Counted from the first letter of the stretch, positions 16,901 through 24,442 are shown. The stretch is 64,000 bases of DNA from CATQHS01 sp965203375 (GCA_965203375.1 OZ241886.1:3596001-3660000); one strand, 5' to 3'. Numbers and translations: made by a program. Notes: a model not told the origin generated them from the sequence alone.

Positions 16901-16915
16901 CAGATTTGAAGGCAT
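13904..16915 (-). CDS. DUF499 ATPase of the DUF499/DUF1156/helicase module, with a PASTA domain
   Basis: A 1003-residue DUF499 protein. The unusual Walker A is MGGGKSH (95-100) and Walker B is LILIDEIMDY (Asp212-Glu213), both typical of DUF499. The ATG at 16915 with GGAGG upstream is chosen; the frame stays open upstream only by overlap with the methylase gene. DUF499 ATPases regularly occur with DUF1156 methylases and SNF2-type helicases in defence islands, probably as the ATP-driven effector or loader. A PASTA-like segment lies near the C-terminus (about 872-926: VPDLTGKPLAAVGLVLG, then GEQVPAGTSVTVEVG). It is followed by a conserved-looking tail ITVTTFTSLRDD. The gene is last in the three-gene operon, 10 bases after the methylase. 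Confidence 0.88.
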   Translation of the reverse strand: MPSNLPVRPWWEELNLREEVADSGGLIDDVQMSLHNAVFGRADGGTVAYHKAAYYGEITHPAGSLVSLMAQIAVRLGAPGSVKAKAVWRLDQAMGGGKSHGLIGLWHLARHTAELAGTDLGTQVLAEARRIAGDDALADGLNDPVCVVLDCDNPAPREQTDGPAKTLGERFLWRLFDRDYPAWEAHKGHTSSKAELATALATVRRPVLILIDEIMDYLRWAANKSEQLALDDMAFLRALLDTVNDVDNCALVVVMIASDHDNITLNELGTRCRAELEDLLLRNGEATTVTSGGDFADIIRRRLFENAPAEAVASATAALYAERMGGPWADKVFGDANPGFGQQVARCYPFHPALLDLADQEWSLHAGFQKVRSTIRVFAATAYSLIERARRGDWVPLLIGPGDLPLSDRPVRDSLLDSGLVADARTESSLREVALAEIVDPDHDDRGTARLIDRRVAADGVRAENPRAAERMAAALFVYSLCPRPRGRRGATEPELHAAAFVPVNAYGPGDSEIVMRDLFESGDGLVAFDKTPGTGRNNPARYHFETRKTLPMLHRAERQAVGDADRDEAVAEIAFELAVSGPFQRVVEVRADNAPIGPVTADDLRDLLAAAGIDHQRQTRLVILDSRWFSLLNGDDSATRAAVESAMGLGGDRLAVGWASSAVFACANTQLRSHARRIATDYLAWERVSSLDAVKGDVDLAPEARAQLNESKKRLHKAVKDSYQHVFFLSEDSTVGQTARDIRLQKENQSALDGSVVWAALVEEAKAFGSSQLTAGALVFNLSAGHMGRPLSEIRDSFWNTPRLPLLPGGEPELRRAIGAAVVDGNLELADEAGNVVRAEREADINLANTGIRVREPGTADSVDQAGTVTVPDLTGKPLAAVGLVLGTASLKLERPGAAEGNIVAQHPRPGEQVPAGTSVTVEVGEAPSAGEQQITVTTFTSLRDDEGKREDIAALLRTITNTIDSGKATYVNLQMQIAADPESAAKIAQAAEEAEVQSNIT

Positions 16916-16925
16916 GGGCTCCCTC

Positions 16926-19784
16926 CTACCTCTCTTCTTCGTCTTGCTCTTCGACTGAGCCGAGAACGTTGTCTCTCGGTGCTTCAGCGAGTTCCGCCTC
17001 TTCTTCTCCGTCGTCTTGCTCTTCAACCGAGCCGTCGAAGAGCTGACCCTGGCGATCCCGTCGCTCGCGTTCGGCGGCCTCGCGGTCCAGCGCGGTTTCC
17101 ACGTCGTCGGCCCGCCCGGCGATGGAGTCGCGGTGGCGGACCACCCAGGTCCACACCCCGCCGTCGGGGTCGCTCTCGCCCAGCAGCCGGGCCAGTTCCG
17201 CCATGGCCGCCCACAACAGCTCGTCATCGGATCGGCCCCGATGGGCCAGCACATCGGCAGTGTCAGTGAGCGAACGGCCTGCGGCGGCTACGGCCATGGC
17301 CACGTCAATGACGGCACCAGCGGCGGGACTGGGCGAGTCGGACTCCTTGCGGGCCAGGACAGACTCCTTGCCAGCCGGGACGGACTCGGACGCGTACGCC
17401 AGTCGCATCCCTTTGCCCTGCTTCACCAGCAGCCCAGCGGTTTCAGCCTCGGTCATGTCCGAGGCAAGACGCTGCCAGCGCGCCTCGGACGCGGCAGCCA
17501 GGCCGCGTCCGTACTGGCGGGCCCAGAACAGGGCGAACTGGCTGCGCTTGTCGAAATCGCCCAGCGGGCGACCGTCGATCTGGATGGCCGCGGCCTCCTG
17601 CACGAAACGCCGAGCCAACGGCAGGTAACGGTCGAGATCGACAGGCTTGCCCAAGTGGTCACGCACCTCGCTGTAGCGACCCACCACCTCCATCGCCGGG
17701 CCAGCCGAGGCCATCAACTGATCCGAGATGGCCAGCTTGTCGTCGTTCCACAACGGCACCCGCTCGAACACCGCTTGACGGACTTCGGCATCCACGTCAA
17801 CCACCCCCCTGAATGGACGAGCAGGTGGCGCGGGACGGCAAGCCAAGGTCAGGGTGGTCTCAATGTTTGAGTCACCCGTGCCCGGCCCGGCGGCCCGTTC
17901 AGTGCGAGCCGGCCAAGAGCCGGTGAGCACGAGACCAGCGCTGTCGATAGCGGTGAGCAGATTGTGCCAAACGTCTGGATCGCCGTGACCGAAGATAATG
18001 GTGACAACGCCATCGGAGGTGATTTTCCAGCGAGCCTGATCAAATGATTTGGCGATGCAGTCTTTGTAGTGTTCTTTGGTGCGGTGATCGCTCTCCTGAT
18101 TGCCGAACTTGACCACAGCCTCTTCGGTCTTCTCCTGCAACCCAGCCGGGTCGCTGGTGATCCCGAACCACGGGTGCGACGTAACGAGCGCTCGCTTGAG
18201 CCATACAAAGAACAAGTCTGAAGAGTCACAGTAGTTAACCATCGCGTCGTAAGGGGGATCGGTGACCACCGCATCAATCGACCCATCCGGCAATGGAACC
18301 GACAAGGCAGACCCGCGTGTGATAGACGCCGGGTGTCCCGGGACTCTATCAAGTTGCTTACCTAAAGATCTAATGGTATGCACAACTAGCGACCGCCAGG
18401 TTCCAGGTCCGTCACCACAACTAGTCTCCAAGTAATCCATATTGAACCCAAGGCTTCCTTCGTTGGCGAAAATATGACGTACCTTCTGGCCGGGGACCTG
18501 CAAATCAGCTCCCCTGGTACTATAATTCAATCGTCTCACCAGATTGGATGCAGCATAACCAACCAGTGCGGCTACATAGTCGACGCTGGGTCCAACTGAT
18601 CTATACTCTTGAGCCAGCGAATCTATGATTCGTGTAAGGCGAACTAAACCCAAGGTCTGTCGATTATTACACAACTCGCCATATTTCTGATAACCATACA
18701 GGCTTGGTGCCACCTTTATACCTACATTTATAGGAATAGATTCCAAAGGAACAGCCGAAAGTCCTTTGCCAAAGGGGGGTTCAATAGCTAACTCTTTGAC
18801 AACGCTGGCTAGACCATGAATGTCTTCATCAATCGGTGCTCGGTATCGTTTGCCCACTGTTTTGTCAATATCAGCAACAACAAGCATCCGATCATCTGCT
18901 AGTCCGTCCCACATCAGTCGCTTTTGAGTAGCGAGGGTGTGATGCTGTCCACAGAAGCTACAGATAGCCGTTTTTCCACTAGTATTTGGGATCTTGATTC
19001 GAGTAGGCCTTTGCCCCGACGGTCCATTATGAACGAGGCTAGTGAATGCACTAGATGCTTGATCGACTTCGATTCTGTAGGTCTGGCCCAGATCGTTTCT
19101 TTTCGAGTTCCTGTTTCTTAGAGCAAGGCTGGCAGTGAGCGGAAATCGTTTTCCACAGCCGACGCAAGGAATCGTTATCGCCCATAGGTAGCCCCAGGGT
19201 CGTTTGCCGTTGACGATTGGGTAGAACTCGTCCATGGCGGCCTCGTAGCGGTCGCCTACTAGGTCCAGCACAAAGCGCACATCGCGCAGCAAGCGCGGCT
19301 CGGAGAAATAGCGCTGGGTGTGATCGGCGTAGCCGTCAAAGGGAAGGGGTGGTTCGTCGTCCCAATTGCGCATGGGGTAGTCAGCGAGCAGCTTCCCGGC
19401 CAGAGTGGCGACCGGGGAGTAGTCAATGCCCCAAGCCTGCACGCCGAGCCGGGCCGCCTCCAGCGGGATCATGGCCCGGCCGCTGAACGAGTCGAGCAGC
19501 TTGGCTCCGTCGGGGTAGTGCTTGGCCAGTTCGGCACGCAACTTCGCGTTGGCAGCGTCGTAGCCGGTCATGGACTCGCGAACTAGCCCCTTGAGGCGCT
19601 CTTGCTCGGACTCGTTGTCAGGCCAGGGCAACAAGGAGCAGATCACCGCGGCTTTGGCCTGGGCCAGCGGGCGAGAGGCAAACCAGGTGAACAGAGCTTT
19701 CTCGGCTTGGCCGCTGCCCCAGCCTCGGGCGGAGTGCTCGCTGACCTCGGCGCACGGGAACCAGCGTTCAATGAGCCGAGTCAC
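16926..19784 (-). CDS. DUF1156 adenine-type DNA methylase
   Basis: A 952-residue DUF1156 protein. Near the N-terminus SFSGRAMIPLEAARLG (about 99-114) is the SAM-binding motif and AVVTDPPYDAMV (DPPY at 509-512) is the catalytic motif, as in amino-methyltransferases acting on adenine. Two CxxC pairs (Cys207/210 and Cys275/278) may bind zinc. The GTG start at 19784 overlaps the helicase stop in GTGA. Positions 18340-19150 (about residues 211-481) are visibly AT-rich while both ends are GC-rich. This suggests that the middle, likely including target recognition, was exchanged by recombination. In this module the methylase presumably marks host DNA. Confidence 0.88.
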   Translation of the reverse strand: MTRLIERWFPCAEVSEHSARGWGSGQAEKALFTWFASRPLAQAKAAVICSLLPWPDNESEQERLKGLVRESMTGYDAANAKLRAELAKHYPDGAKLLDSFSGRAMIPLEAARLGVQAWGIDYSPVATLAGKLLADYPMRNWDDEPPLPFDGYADHTQRYFSEPRLLRDVRFVLDLVGDRYEAAMDEFYPIVNGKRPWGYLWAITIPCVGCGKRFPLTASLALRNRNSKRNDLGQTYRIEVDQASSAFTSLVHNGPSGQRPTRIKIPNTSGKTAICSFCGQHHTLATQKRLMWDGLADDRMLVVADIDKTVGKRYRAPIDEDIHGLASVVKELAIEPPFGKGLSAVPLESIPINVGIKVAPSLYGYQKYGELCNNRQTLGLVRLTRIIDSLAQEYRSVGPSVDYVAALVGYAASNLVRRLNYSTRGADLQVPGQKVRHIFANEGSLGFNMDYLETSCGDGPGTWRSLVVHTIRSLGKQLDRVPGHPASITRGSALSVPLPDGSIDAVVTDPPYDAMVNYCDSSDLFFVWLKRALVTSHPWFGITSDPAGLQEKTEEAVVKFGNQESDHRTKEHYKDCIAKSFDQARWKITSDGVVTIIFGHGDPDVWHNLLTAIDSAGLVLTGSWPARTERAAGPGTGDSNIETTLTLACRPAPPARPFRGVVDVDAEVRQAVFERVPLWNDDKLAISDQLMASAGPAMEVVGRYSEVRDHLGKPVDLDRYLPLARRFVQEAAAIQIDGRPLGDFDKRSQFALFWARQYGRGLAAASEARWQRLASDMTEAETAGLLVKQGKGMRLAYASESVPAGKESVLARKESDSPSPAAGAVIDVAMAVAAAGRSLTDTADVLAHRGRSDDELLWAAMAELARLLGESDPDGGVWTWVVRHRDSIAGRADDVETALDREAAERERRDRQGQLFDGSVEEQDDGEEEAELAEAPRDNVLGSVEEQDEEER

Positions 19785-20896
19785 GCCGCCTCGATGCTCT
19801 TACTCTGTCGGGCAGCCTCAAGGTCGCTGCCCTTGATCCGCAGAACGCCTGCGTCGGTGATCCGCTGGGCGAATATGGAGGCTGGGGCCTGATAGGCGGC
19901 GTAGAGTTCGCCGCCCTTGGCGCAGCGATCAACTATGTAGAGCCAGTAGTCAGCGCCATGCTGACCGGCCATCAGCAGTTCGTTGCCGGTGAGGCTTACG
20001 CCCCGAGACGACGCGCTGCCAGCAATTCCTTTGACTTCGACGCAGCGTTGGTTGCTGCCTTTGCGAGCATGAAGGTCGTAGCCTCGGCCTTCGGTGTGAA
20101 CGTCGGCGACCCTCCAGCCGTCGGCCCGAAGCAACCCGACCACGTGCTCGGTGGCGATCCGCTCGCTGTCGGGCGATTCGAGGTCAAAGTCGGCGGGGCC
20201 CGGCTCAACTCTGGCCCACCCGACCCGGCGCAGCGGCCCGGCCTCGACCGAGGCCATGGCTTGCAACTCGTCGATTCGAGAAGCGGTGGATTGCTCAATC
20301 CGCTCGCGGGCCGCCACCCGCTCGGCGCGATCGACGATGTGGTCCGTGAGGTCGTTGGGGAGTCGCCCGAGCTGGCGGAGGACGCTCCCAAGCCACCTCG
20401 ACAGCTCCGCTCGCTGAGAGCTGATGTCGGCATCGACGGCTCGCAGAGCGGCTTCTTCCGCCTCGGCCACTGAGGCCGGGGAGGGACGGTCTGCCAGGCC
20501 GTCGGCCGCCTCCAAGTTGGCCAGGGTCTCCCAGGCCGCGGTGCGGGCCCCGGTGTCATCGACCCGAACCAAATAGGAGCGGACCTCCCGGCGGGCCGGC
20601 CCCTGAGCGACCTCTACTTCATGGACATGAAGCTCGTAGCCGGTGGCCGCAGTCGGATCGCGCAGCAGCCCGCCCCGATACAGGGCCGGGTCCAGGCATT
20701 TGCCGAGCCGGTCGACGAGTTGGCGGAACGGCGGCTCGCCCGGGCCGAGCGTGACCGCGGCTGCGGCGGAGGCATGACCCGAGGCAACCGCGGCCCGCTT
20801 GGCTTCGCCGCTGGTGGCCACCAGCGAGCTGCCCGAGGCCGAATCCGGGCGCAGCGACTCCGGGAGGGTCTGGCACCCGCCCCCCCCCCCCCCCCA
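19781..20896 (-). CDS. Helicase C-terminal part with DUF3883 nuclease-like domain, out of frame with the N-terminal part
   Basis: This frame continues the helicase after the G16 run. Read from the run, it begins CQTLPESLRPDSASGSSLVA and contains the helical linker and a C-terminal DUF3883 domain: DSERIATEHVVGLLRADGWRV, then YDLHARKGSNQRCVEVKG and GADYWLYIVD. DUF3883 is a PD-(D/E)xK-like domain common in restriction and defence helicases. The E-VKG part matches the nuclease fold. An internal GTG at 20821 could start a separate 346-residue protein, but no strong ribosome site was seen. The stop overlaps the methylase start. In the window sequence this part is disconnected from the motor by one base. 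Confidence 0.8.
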   Translation of the reverse strand, partial: WGGGGGGCQTLPESLRPDSASGSSLVATSGEAKRAAVASGHASAAAAVTLGPGEPPFRQLVDRLGKCLDPALYRGGLLRDPTAATGYELHVHEVEVAQGPARREVRSYLVRVDDTGARTAAWETLANLEAADGLADRPSPASVAEAEEAALRAVDADISSQRAELSRWLGSVLRQLGRLPNDLTDHIVDRAERVAARERIEQSTASRIDELQAMASVEAGPLRRVGWARVEPGPADFDLESPDSERIATEHVVGLLRADGWRVADVHTEGRGYDLHARKGSNQRCVEVKGIAGSASSRGVSLTGNELLMAGQHGADYWLYIVDRCAKGGELYAAYQAPASIFAQRITDAGVLRIKGSDLEAARQSKSIEAA

Positions 20897-23123
20897 ACTT
20901 TGAGGTCGAGAGATAGAAGAACCCTGGGTGGACCGGGGCCGGCTCGAAGGAGATCATCTTCGCGGCGGCCGCCCGACGGAGGAACTGCTCGACCACGTAC
21001 GGGTTGATCCGCTCAAGCTGCTCGTCGTGCCAGGCGGTGACCGCAGCCCCGATGTCAACTGCGGAGGCCAGGTCGTCAGCTTGGCGGCGCTGCATCTCAT
21101 GGGCCTGGCGGAGCCGCTCGACGGTGAGCAGCCTGACGGCCTCGTCGGCGCGCCGGTCTCCGCCGGGCTCATAGGTCTGGCGCAGCAGCCGGGCGAGCCC
21201 GTCGGCGCGGCGACCGCCGCCGGCCGCGGCCACCCCGCACCGAGTGAGCGCCTCTGTGACCTCTCCGCCGACCAGGCTCAGGCTGTCGAACATCTTGCCG
21301 CCCAGCTCGTTGGCCGCCTCCACCAGCCGGTCCAGCAGCTTCGACAGGGCGTCGCCCTCCCGGGTGTCGGTGGCAACGAGGTTGTAGAGCCAGACCTTGC
21401 CGGTCTGGCCCACCCGGTGGATGCGCCCCATCCGCTGCTCCAGCCGCACCAGCGACCAGGGGATGTCCCAGTTGACCAGCACCTGGGCGGTCTGCAGGTC
21501 GATGCCCTCGTTGCCGGCGTCGGTGGACACCAGCACCTGGAACTGCCCGGCAGCGAACCCGGCCCTTATCTCGTCCCGCACGGCATGGCTGTCGCGGCCC
21601 CAGTAGCGCCGGGCGGTGAACCCGGCCGCCTCGAAGCGGCGGACCAGCCAGTCGGCGGTGTCGGCGAACTCGGTGAACACCACGAGCTGGCGGTCGCCGT
21701 CGGGGGCGATGCCGTTGGGCGCCAGGCAGTCGTCGAGCAGGCGCGGCCATTTCGACACGGCCAAGGCCGGGTCGGCGGCATCGCGATCGAGGCGGCGGAG
21801 CATCTCCTTGACGGCCTTGCGCTCCTCGCGGACGGCTTGCGAGCCCTCAACGACCACCCGGGCCTCATCGGCGCTGGCCTCGTCGTCGTCGTCGGGGTCG
21901 GCGGCCCGGGCCGCTTCGGACGGGCTGGCGCTGCCCATCTGGTCAAGCCGGCGGCGCAGGGTCTGGGCCAGCGCGTGCAGCGAGGACGCCGCTCGCTTGC
22001 CGTAGACCATCTTGGCCAGCTCCCGGGCGTCGGCGGCGAAGAACTGCTCCACCATCTCCAGGGCCTCGTTGTAATAGGCCCGCTCGACGGCGTTGAGAGG
22101 GACCTTCACGTTGACCGCCTCGCGGTCGCCGAACAGCTTGGTGGCGCCGTCGTAGTCGACCAGCTCCTCCTTCATGCGCCGCAGGAAGTGCAGCGATCCG
22201 GGCTGCAGGCGGGTGCTCGGCTGCTGCCGGGTCGGCTTGTCCACCGCCGGGAACACCTTGGGGTCCACGAGGTGCATCAGCGACCGGAACAGCCACTCGT
22301 CGCCCCGGTGGGGGGTGGCGGTCATCAGCACCGCCCGGGGAGTGTTCTCGGAGAGCATCCGGCCGACGCTGTGAAGGGTGGCGGCGGTTGGGGTCATCCG
22401 GTGGGCCTCGTCGAATATCACTGCGTCCCAACCGGCCCGGTCCGGGTGTATGGCCTCGCTCACCGCCGGGTTCTGGGCCGCCAACTCCAGCGACACGATC
22501 CAGTTGTCGTGACCGTCTTTGAGGTACACGCTCAGAGTGCTGACGCCCTCGCCGTCGGTCTCGGCGATCTGAGAGGTGACCTGGCGCAGTTCCCCGCCCA
22601 GGAATCGCTCGTAGTCGGCCCGCCATTTGGTCACCAGATGGGCCGGGGCCACGATGAGCGCCCGCTTCACCAGCCCGAGCCGCTGGGCCTCCCGCAGCCA
22701 CAGCCCGCCCATGATCGTCTTGCCGGTGCCGGGCTCGTCGGCCAGCAGGAACCGCAGCATCGGCTGGGGCAGCATGGCCCCGTAGACGGCCTGGTTCTGA
22801 TGCGGATACGGCATCAGAGGGACCGACGCCATGGCGGTCGCCTTCGACGACGCCGCGGCCTGGCGCATCCAGGCCGTCCACAGCCCGGCCAGCACCTCCG
22901 CCGGATCGGCCCCGCCGTCTTCGGCCAGCACCTCGACCTGGGCCGCCTGCTGCTCGGTGAGCTCCACCGCCCGCAGACCGGCGCCCGACTCGTCGGCGGT
23001 CACATAGCAGCGCCAACTGCCGTTCGCAACCACCGGAGCACTGTCGACCAACACGAAATCGGTCTCCCCCGGCAACCGAACCCGCTGCCCCCGCTCCAAG
23101 TCCACCGACCTGACATTATCCAC
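20619..23123 (-). CDS. SNF2/DEAH-type helicase, N-terminal motor part, frameshifted at the G-run
   Basis: As it stands the frame encodes 834 residues. The motor is intact: ADEPGTGKT (Walker A, 131-136), IFDEAH (237-240), VLMTATPHRGDE (motif III) and a C-terminal RecA lobe with STDAGNEGIDLQTAQVLVNW and QRMGRIHRVGQ. At about residue 743 the coding strand has 16 consecutive G. After it the frame gives a Pro/Arg/Gly-rich tail that looks like noise and stops at 20619. A tract of 15 or 18 G would join the motor to the DUF3883 domain as one protein of about 1110 residues. The gene starts with GTG at 23123 and leads the methylase and DUF499 genes. Confidence 0.88.
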   Translation of the reverse strand: MDNVRSVDLERGQRVRLPGETDFVLVDSAPVVANGSWRCYVTADESGAGLRAVELTEQQAAQVEVLAEDGGADPAEVLAGLWTAWMRQAAASSKATAMASVPLMPYPHQNQAVYGAMLPQPMLRFLLADEPGTGKTIMGGLWLREAQRLGLVKRALIVAPAHLVTKWRADYERFLGGELRQVTSQIAETDGEGVSTLSVYLKDGHDNWIVSLELAAQNPAVSEAIHPDRAGWDAVIFDEAHRMTPTAATLHSVGRMLSENTPRAVLMTATPHRGDEWLFRSLMHLVDPKVFPAVDKPTRQQPSTRLQPGSLHFLRRMKEELVDYDGATKLFGDREAVNVKVPLNAVERAYYNEALEMVEQFFAADARELAKMVYGKRAASSLHALAQTLRRRLDQMGSASPSEAARAADPDDDDEASADEARVVVEGSQAVREERKAVKEMLRRLDRDAADPALAVSKWPRLLDDCLAPNGIAPDGDRQLVVFTEFADTADWLVRRFEAAGFTARRYWGRDSHAVRDEIRAGFAAGQFQVLVSTDAGNEGIDLQTAQVLVNWDIPWSLVRLEQRMGRIHRVGQTGKVWLYNLVATDTREGDALSKLLDRLVEAANELGGKMFDSLSLVGGEVTEALTRCGVAAAGGGRRADGLARLLRQTYEPGGDRRADEAVRLLTVERLRQAHEMQRRQADDLASAVDIGAAVTAWHDEQLERINPYVVEQFLRRAAAAKMISFEPAPVHPGFFYLSTSKLGGGGGRVPDPPGVAAPGFGLGQLAGGHQRRSQAGRGCLGSCLRRSRGHARPGRAAVPPTRRPARQMPGPGPVSGRAAARSDCGHRLRASCP
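20880..20895 (-). repeat. Homopolymer G16 tract inside the helicase gene
   Basis: The plus strand carries 16 C, so the coding strand carries 16 G. This is the only such run in the window and it lies at the exact point where the reading frame breaks. The frame is restored when the tract length is a multiple of three, so lengths 15 and 18 would be ON and 16 and 17 OFF. Runs of this kind change length by replication slippage. A sequencing or assembly length error is the competing explanation. Confidence 0.9.
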
Positions 23124-23157
23124 GGGGGTTACGGAGGGCGCAATCGGCGGAAACGCG

Positions 23158-23256
23158 ACCGGAAAAGCGGAGTCCCGCCATTCCGGGCCGAGCTAGCGGC
23201 CGCGGAAGGCGGGAAAGTAGCGCCAAGTATATCAGATCGACATCGGGGGCGCCACC
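23158..23256. repeat. Hairpin repeat, copy 1 (helicase leader)
   Basis: About 99 bp shared with copy 2 at 23588-23686. The core (23173-23214) folds into a stem of 7+5+5 pairs with single-base bulges and a six-base loop AGCTAG. The outermost pair is T-A here and C-G in copy 2, so the stem is kept by a compensatory change. It lies between the candidate promoter and start of the helicase operon, where it could act as a leader structure. Confidence 0.7.
23226..23234 (-). promoter_or_regulatory. Candidate extended -10 promoter of the helicase operon
   Basis: On the minus strand TGATATACT matches an extended -10 (TGN followed by TATACT). No good -35 lies at 17 bases. Transcription from here would give a leader of roughly 95 bases containing the hairpin at 23173-23214 before the GTG at 23123. 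The second copy of the repeat has TGATACGTT at the same place, which is a weaker match. Confidence 0.4.
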
Positions 23257-23502
23257 AAGGGGGAAGAAGGGCCGGGCCGAGGGCGGGAGGGGTTGACATC
23301 AGCGGTTGAAACGTCAATGCTGGTGGTGCTGAGGGCGCTAGTCCGAGGAAGTGGAGCCCGGTACCTCTCCGGAGGGTGAGTGGCCGAGCTTCTGCGCGTG
23401 CGCCAGGCCGGAGGTGGCACAGGGCAAGTCCGGCGTAGCCGGTGAGGGGGACGGCGCGCCCGTGACAGGACCCGCCAGCGGGACACAGCGCCGAGCCGCT
23501 GG
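23257..23502. other. Non-coding GC-rich stretch between hairpin repeats
   Basis: No convincing gene is seen here. Short open frames on both strands have skewed, arginine/proline-rich translations and no family pattern. I checked it for RNase P RNA and tmRNA-like features and found none. It is bounded by the MFS fragment on one side and hairpin copy 1 on the other, and is probably the decayed interior of a duplicated block. Confidence 0.5.
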
Positions 23503-23590
23503 TCAGGGGGCGGCGGACAAGTTGGGGTGGTCGAAGGCGGCGTGGGCGACTGCCGCTACCAGCAGCGGCAGCGAGAGTAGCCAAGTGGCC
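23503..23590 (-). pseudogene. Fragment of the 3' end of the MFS gene at 24443-25681
   Basis: Read on the minus strand this gives WLLSLPLLVAAVAHAAF, then a short tail and stop. It matches the end of the nearby MFS protein (LASLSLPLLVAAAAHAALNRP). The similarity continues past the stop (GGTCAGGGG in both). It has no start and is a relic of a duplicated block that included the MFS tail, the NYN gene tail and the hairpin element. Confidence 0.65.
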
Positions 23591-23686
23591 GAAAAAGCGG
23601 AGCCCCGCCATTCCGGGCCGACTAGCGGCCGCGGAAGGCGGGGAAGTAGCACTCAACGTATCAGATCGTCACCGGGAGCGCAACCT
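23588..23686. repeat. Hairpin repeat, copy 2 (behind the NYN gene)
   Basis: The second copy of the element, overlapping the last codons of the NYN gene. Its hairpin (23603-23643) has a seven-pair outer stem CCCCGCC/GGCGGGG and lies just after the NYN stop, where it may stop transcription. Compared with copy 1 the loop is shorter by two bases (ACTA) and the outer pair is C-G instead of T-A. Confidence 0.7.
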
Positions 23687-24313
23687 CTGGCTGTAATCGG
23701 TGGTGTCGCTGACACTGCGGTAGTCGTCGCGGCTGAGCCGGTACTCGTACTCAACAGACGGCGGCTGCAACCGTCGTCCGCCCCCCACCCATGAAGCCGA
23801 GTCGCAGTCGACGCCGAATCCGCGGGCACGTTCCACGGCTGGCAACAGATCAGTGTCTCCAGAGAACACGACAGCGGCGTCAAACTCATCAAGGTGGGCA
23901 CCGAACGCCAAGTCCAGCGCCAGCATCACATCAATGCCCTTCTCGCGTGCCCTGCCCTGCTTGTAGTTCAAGGGACGCGTCCGCACTACAAGGGGCGCGC
24001 CCGCCTTGTCGGCCTCCGATCTCCAACGCGATACCTGCCGGGCTGACCTGGAGGCCTCGAGTCTGTCCCGCGAAGGCGCAGGCATACCCCGATAAACACC
24101 AACCATGACAAGGGACTGGTGGCGTCCGATCCTCTCTTCGCGTCGAGCGGCGATCAGCCGCGCCACCAACCATGGGTCGAACTGGCCCGTGGTCCCGGGT
24201 TTGGATCGGTCCACTCCGATTGCTTGCATAGAACCCTCGTAGACGTTCATGTAGTCAACGAACACGGCTACGCGAGTGGCCCCACCGTGTCTTGGCGCTG
24301 ATTTAGTAGTCAC
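23669..24313 (-). CDS. NYN-domain (PIN-like) predicted RNase
   Basis: A 214-residue NYN-domain protein. The acidic active-site residues are clear: VFVDYMNVYEG (Asp20, with Asn23), EKGIDVMLALDLA (Asp128, Asp134) and AVVFSGDTDLLPAVE (Asp153, Asp155). NYN proteins are PIN-fold, metal-dependent ribonucleases. The GTG start at 24313 has GAGGAG at 24322-24327, eight bases upstream. A clean promoter lies further up. The gene is upstream of the defence operon on the same strand, separated by 545 bp with a hairpin behind it, so it is probably expressed on its own. Confidence 0.88.
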   Translation of the reverse strand: MTTKSAPRHGGATRVAVFVDYMNVYEGSMQAIGVDRSKPGTTGQFDPWLVARLIAARREERIGRHQSLVMVGVYRGMPAPSRDRLEASRSARQVSRWRSEADKAGAPLVVRTRPLNYKQGRAREKGIDVMLALDLAFGAHLDEFDAAVVFSGDTDLLPAVERARGFGVDCDSASWVGGGRRLQPPSVEYEYRLSRDDYRSVSDTTDYSQRLRSR

Positions 24314-24385
24314 TGATGCTTCTCCTCAGATCAGGTACAGGCTCAGCTGCCATGTTATATCACTATAATTATATTTAGATAGCTA

Positions 24386-24414
24386 ATTATATCAGAATAA
24401 ATTGAAATCAGCAA
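24386..24414 (-). promoter_or_regulatory. Sigma-70-like promoter for the NYN gene
   Basis: On the minus strand TTGCTG (24409-24414) and TATAAT (24386-24391) are separated by exactly 17 bases within an AT-rich patch that contrasts with the GC-rich surroundings. The predicted transcript starts about 66 bases before the GTG at 24313. Nested AT-rich inverted sequences around TAGCTA may be part of an operator. Confidence 0.6.
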
Positions 24415-24442
24415 CTAAAAGGCGCGCAAGGCGTCGAGTGGG

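Noticed and set aside
16916..17254. N-terminal extension of the DUF499 protein
   Set aside because: The open frame upstream of 16915 lies wholly inside the methylase gene and has no ribosome site, while the ATG at 16915 has GGAGG before it.
20619..20880. Native C-terminus of a shorter helicase
   Set aside because: The Pro/Arg/Gly-rich tail after the G-run does not look like folded protein, whereas the other frame continues as a normal DUF3883 helicase. The tail is treated as out-of-frame noise.
23124..23668. RNase P RNA, tmRNA or other known structured RNA
   Set aside because: I looked for the conserved cores of these RNAs and found none. The region is better explained by hairpin repeats and gene relics.
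24314..24442. Insertion-sequence end next to the NYN gene
   Set aside because: The AT-rich stretch holds a good promoter but no transposase, no target duplication and no clear terminal inverted repeat. No insertion sequence was recognised anywhere in the window.
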